From CANJDH01 sp964443245 (GTDB taxonomy: Bacteria > Pseudomonadota > Gammaproteobacteria > Burkholderiales > JAEUOS01), in assembly GCA_964443245.1 (NCBI GenBank), contig CAYUEG010000001.1, positions 67,149 through 131,148 on the forward strand: a DNA stretch of 64,000 bases, in the 5' to 3' direction. The position numbers were made by a program, and so were the translations under genes. How positions within the stretch are numbered: the stretch's first letter is position 1; every line of letters starts with the position of its first letter. Below are positions 61,388-64,000 of the stretch, piece after piece. The notes under the pieces are model-generated. The model was given only the letters and a program-made list of their open reading frames with translations. It did not search any database and was not told where the DNA came from.

Positions 61388-61969
61388 TCAGGCTTTGCGA
61401 AACCGTTGAGGCAAGCCGGCTTCAGCCAGATACCTCGGCCAGTCAAACTGCGGGCCCGGATCCGTTTTGCGGCCCGGAGCAATGTCCGCGTGCCCAGCCA
61501 CAGCCGTTATCGAGGGATAGCGCAACCGCAGGCTGTGCGTGAGGGCTGACAGGCAACTGTATTGGCGTGTAGTAAAGGGGGTTGCGTCATTTCCTTCGAG
61601 TTCGATACCAACGGAAAAATCGTTGCAGCGCGCTCGTCCGTTCCAAAACGACGCGCCGGCATGCCAGGCGCGCTTCTCCGTCGACACGAATTGGACCAGC
61701 TCACCGCTGCGACGAATGAAAAAATGCGCTGATACCCGCAGGTTGGCGATAGACGCGAAAAAGGGATGCCCAGTGGAAGGCAATTGATTGAGAAAGAAGC
61801 GTTCTACTTCATCTCCTCCAAACTGGCCTGGTGGCAGACTGATGGAGTGAACGACAATTAACTCGATGGAAATATCGTCTGGACGTGCGTCAAAGTTGGG
61901 GGATCTGCAACGTCGACTCAGTCGATGCCAGCCAGCACGAGAAACCATTACATCTGCCGATCCACCCAT
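61388..61969 (-). CDS. ampD: 1,6-anhydro-N-acetylmuramyl-L-alanine amidase AmpD
   Basis: AmpD is the cytoplasmic zinc amidase of murein recycling that removes peptide from anhydro-muropeptides. It is 193 aa with no signal peptide. Zinc ligands are His in IELIVVHSISLPPG, His in AGHADIAPGRKTDPG and the Asp of the same segment. QFGGDEVERFFLNQL and VSAHFFIRRSGELVQFV complete the family core. Its ATG is two bases after the pilR stop, so it lies in the same transcript as pilSR. Confidence 0.95.
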   Translation of the reverse strand: MGGSADVMVSRAGWHRLSRRCRSPNFDARPDDISIELIVVHSISLPPGQFGGDEVERFFLNQLPSTGHPFFASIANLRVSAHFFIRRSGELVQFVSTEKRAWHAGASFWNGRARCNDFSVGIELEGNDATPFTTRQYSCLSALTHSLRLRYPSITAVAGHADIAPGRKTDPGPQFDWPRYLAEAGLPQRFRKA

Positions 61970-61971
61970 GA

Positions 61972-63357
61972 TCAGTCATCGTCACGGGCAATGCCCAGCC
62001 GTTGCATGCGGTAACGGAACGATCGGAACGTCACCCCCAAAAGCCGAGCAGCCGCGGTGCGATTGTGCTGCGTCTTTTCCAGGGCTTCCAGAATGGCCGC
62101 CCTCTCGACTTCATCCAGGTAAGTCTGAAGCCCGATCGCGCAGGCCCCCCCTTTCGCCCCATCACCAGAGAGACGCTCTACCCTGCTCTCTTCGCGTGGT
62201 TGGAGTTGCAATTCCGCCGCGCCAATCGAGGTGCCGCTACACAGGGCCATAGCCCGTTCGATGATGTTCTCGAGTTCTCGCACATTGCCCGGAAAATCAT
62301 ACTGGACCAGCGCCGACAGTGCGTCAGGAGCAAGCGGCGCGCGCCGCGCGCCGCGCGCCGCCAAACGCTCCATCGTGGCATTTGCCAAAAGAGGAATATC
62401 CGCGCGCCTGTCGCGCAGGGAAGGCATTCGTACCTCGATCACATTCAGGCGATAAAGCAAATCTTGCCGAAACAACCCTTCGGATACACGCGCAGCCAAG
62501 TCGCGATGCGTGGCGCTGACGATCCGAATGTCGATCGGCTCCTCCGCCGTGCTGCCGACCCGCCTTACCTTCCTTTCCTGGATCGCACGCAACAGCTTTA
62601 CCTGCATGGGCAACGGCAAATCAGCCACTTCGTCCAGGAATAACGTGCCTCCCGCTGCGGCATGAAAAAATCCGTCCCGGTCCTGCTCGGCTCCCGTAAA
62701 GGCTCCCTTGCGGTACCCGAAGAACTCGCTTTCCATCAAGGCTTCCGGAATAGCACCACAATTGACGGCAACGAACCGCCCGGCCCGTCCGCTGAGGTCA
62801 TGAAGGCGCAATGCCGCAAGCTCTTTGCCGCTCCCCGACTCCCCTGAAATATGAACCGGAACGACGCTCTTTGCTACCCGATCAATCACGTCGCGCACAG
62901 CAACAATGGGGGCCGACGTACCCAACAAGGAGCGCCCTTCGTCCACCCCGCTGGAACCAACGGTCTCGGGCGTTCGCAAGGCGGAGCGCACCAACGATCG
63001 CAACTGGTCAAGTGCAATCGGCTTGGACAAATAGTCGAATGCCCCCGCCTTGAGCGCCGCGATCGCGTTGTCCGTGCTTCCGTAAGCCGTGATGACGGCT
63101 ACCGGCACGTCGAGGCCGGAAGCGTGGATGTACTGCACCACCTCAAGGCCATCACCATCCGGCATGCGCATGTCTGTCAGGCAGAGGTCAAACGCCTGCC
63201 GTGCGAGCTTCTCACGTGCTTCCGCCACCCCGGCTGCCTGCTCAACCCGCAATCCCATTTTGAGCAGTGTCAGTTCAAGCAACTCACGCAGATCGGCCTC
63301 GTCATCCACGACAAGAACGATTGGAACCCTTTTGCTTTCGATACGGCCCAGACTCAT
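61972..63357 (-). CDS. pilR: Sigma-54-dependent response regulator PilR
   Basis: PilR is the NtrC-type activator of type IV pilin transcription, 461 aa. The receiver (about 12-128) has VVDDEADLREL and phospho-Asp in FDLCLTDMRMPDG. The AAA+ domain (about 145-370) has Walker A ISGESGSGKELAA, the sigma-54 contact loop GAFTGAEQ and FLDEVADLPLPMQVKLL. A Fis-type helix-turn-helix ends the protein (KTQHNRTAAARLLGVTFRSF). The start overlaps the pilS stop as ATGA. A triplicate heptamer lies in the AAA+ part. Confidence 0.93.
   Translation of the reverse strand: MSLGRIESKRVPIVLVVDDEADLRELLELTLLKMGLRVEQAAGVAEAREKLARQAFDLCLTDMRMPDGDGLEVVQYIHASGLDVPVAVITAYGSTDNAIAALKAGAFDYLSKPIALDQLRSLVRSALRTPETVGSSGVDEGRSLLGTSAPIVAVRDVIDRVAKSVVPVHISGESGSGKELAALRLHDLSGRAGRFVAVNCGAIPEALMESEFFGYRKGAFTGAEQDRDGFFHAAAGGTLFLDEVADLPLPMQVKLLRAIQERKVRRVGSTAEEPIDIRIVSATHRDLAARVSEGLFRQDLLYRLNVIEVRMPSLRDRRADIPLLANATMERLAARGARRAPLAPDALSALVQYDFPGNVRELENIIERAMALCSGTSIGAAELQLQPREESRVERLSGDGAKGGACAIGLQTYLDEVERAAILEALEKTQHNRTAAARLLGVTFRSFRYRMQRLGIARDDD
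62339..62359. repeat. Triplicate heptamer GCGCGCC within pilR
   Basis: Three perfect tandem copies of GCGCGCC lie in the coding sequence of the AAA+ domain, encoding ARGARRAP on the minus strand. The unit is seven bases, so gain or loss of one copy would shift the pilR reading frame. Confidence 0.75.
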
Positions 63358-64000
63358 GGCTTTGGCGCCTCGTTAGGTGGGAGAGCGACCGAATCGACCA
63401 TACCACCTTCCAGCGTCAGACAAAAGTCAGCCCCCCCTAGAGTCGGGAACTGCATGGCACCAAACTCCCGATCCGCCAGCGGTACGTAGTCGAGCTTGCC
63501 GCCGTTTGCCTCGGCCAGTTCGCGCGCGATATACAAGCCCAAGCCAGTCCCTCGAGATTCAGTCGTGAAAAAAGGTTCAAAGATTTGTTCTGCCTGCAAC
63601 TCATCGACGCCCGCGCCGTCATCCATTACATGCAATTCGATCCTGCCTGCATGCCGCATCATGGCTCCCATCCTGACACTGCCATTACCCTTTTGTGAAT
63701 GTCGCCAGGCGTTGGTGATCAAGTTCCACATGATCTGATGCAAGTGGTGCCGATCAGCATTCACAAATGTTGCGAGGGGAAGGTGCAATACGAAGGTGGC
63801 CACCGGTATCCTTTCGCTGGCAGCCAGTTGTTCGATCAACGAACCCAGAAAACTGACCAGATGAACGCGCTCCAACGCAGCGCGATCCCGGCGGTTCAAC
63901 TGCAGCACCTCGGTCACAATACGATCCAGCCGTGCCACGTTGTCAGAAATGATGCGCGTCAGCCGCGCCGATTCCGGCACCGCCTCCTCGCGCAGCAACT
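63354..64000 (-). CDS. pilS: PilS-type sensor histidine kinase (N-terminus outside window)
   Basis: This is the C-terminal 215 residues of a histidine kinase; the 5' end lies beyond position 64000. The visible part has a helix of the dimerisation domain (LTRIISDNVARLDRIVTEVL) and a HATPase with N box LHQIMWNLITNAWRHS, DDGAGVDELQAEQIFEPFF and GTGLGLYIARELAEANGG. It is called PilS because it overlaps pilR by four bases and PilS/PilR is the usual pair in this setting. The His box and the membrane sensor are not in the window. Confidence 0.88.
   Translation of the reverse strand, partial: LLREEAVPESARLTRIISDNVARLDRIVTEVLQLNRRDRAALERVHLVSFLGSLIEQLAASERIPVATFVLHLPLATFVNADRHHLHQIMWNLITNAWRHSQKGNGSVRMGAMMRHAGRIELHVMDDGAGVDELQAEQIFEPFFTTESRGTGLGLYIARELAEANGGKLDYVPLADREFGAMQFPTLGGADFCLTLEGGMVDSVALPPNEAPKP

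Noticed and set aside
1..64000. CRISPR arrays, insertion sequences, prophage or toxin-antitoxin modules.
   Set aside because: No regularly spaced repeats, transposase, phage structural genes or paired small toxin-antitoxin frames were seen; the window is core chromosome throughout.

Overview
The window looks like a stretch of conserved chromosome from a high-GC betaproteobacterium, probably Burkholderiales or a close relative. The evidence is two tripartite-tricarboxylate (Bug-type) binding proteins, gene orders that I recall as typical of that group (rubredoxin-thiD-thiE-hemL, tlpA-aroQ-accB-accC-prmA-DUF3426, nrdAB-ampD-pilR-pilS, histone-like/yggT/yggU), and an Ala/Lys-rich histone H1-like gene. 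I see no insertion sequence, prophage, CRISPR array or plasmid functions. Coding density is above 90 % and I found no broken genes.

Layout. 1-5127 (minus) is most of a large alpha-2-macroglobulin that runs off the left edge. 5286-8149 holds ruvA, ruvB and a rhomboid protease in one frame-coupled run. 8208-13293 is a complete tol-pal envelope operon (ybgC, tolQ, tolR, tolA, tolB, pal, cpoB), followed by a TsuA/YeeE-type sulfur-compound permease. A tRNA-Lys(UUU) with a near-consensus promoter and a bidirectional terminator lies at 14469-14638. 14746-24512 (minus) is the type IV pilus chemosensory operon pilG-pilH-pilI-pilJ-chpA, with a strong promoter embedded in the end of the upstream rubredoxin gene. 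24976-27784 is thiD-thiE-hemL. 27867-35385 (minus) carries mgtE, mtgA, a PAS/GGDEF/EAL protein, a TonB-like protein and an RNB-family ribonuclease.

35484-43842 is mostly plus-strand accessory metabolism: an AIM24-family protein, an M48 protease, a chorismate mutase, a Bug protein, an alcohol dehydrogenase coupled to a gamma-glutamyltransferase-family gene, an FmdB zinc ribbon, hslR and a second Bug protein. 43924-47532 (minus) holds an SDR oxidoreductase, a J-like protein lacking HPD, a YqiA-like esterase and mpl. 47642-54726 (plus) runs from an unrecognised conserved protein through tlpA, aroQ, accB, accC, prmA, a DUF3426 zinc-ribbon protein, a PfkB kinase and a SlyB-like lipoprotein. 54771-56543 holds a P-loop ATPase, yggU, yggT and the histone-like gene. 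56901-64000 (minus) holds nrdB, nrdA, ampD, pilR and the C-terminal part of pilS.

How the genes fit together. Three envelope themes recur: outer-membrane integrity and peptidoglycan (tol-pal, mtgA, mpl, ampD, macroglobulin, SlyB-like), type IV pilus control (pilG-chpA at one end, pilSR at the other, plus a c-di-GMP protein between them), and DNA or nucleotide metabolism (ruvAB, nrdAB). No clearly new multi-gene system is visible. The most unusual points are local: a non-AUG start for ybgC, a three-copy heptamer inside pilR that would shift frame if it slipped, a duplicated 24-bp motif between nrdA and nrdB, a J-like domain without HPD, and a c-di-GMP gene where I would expect aroE.
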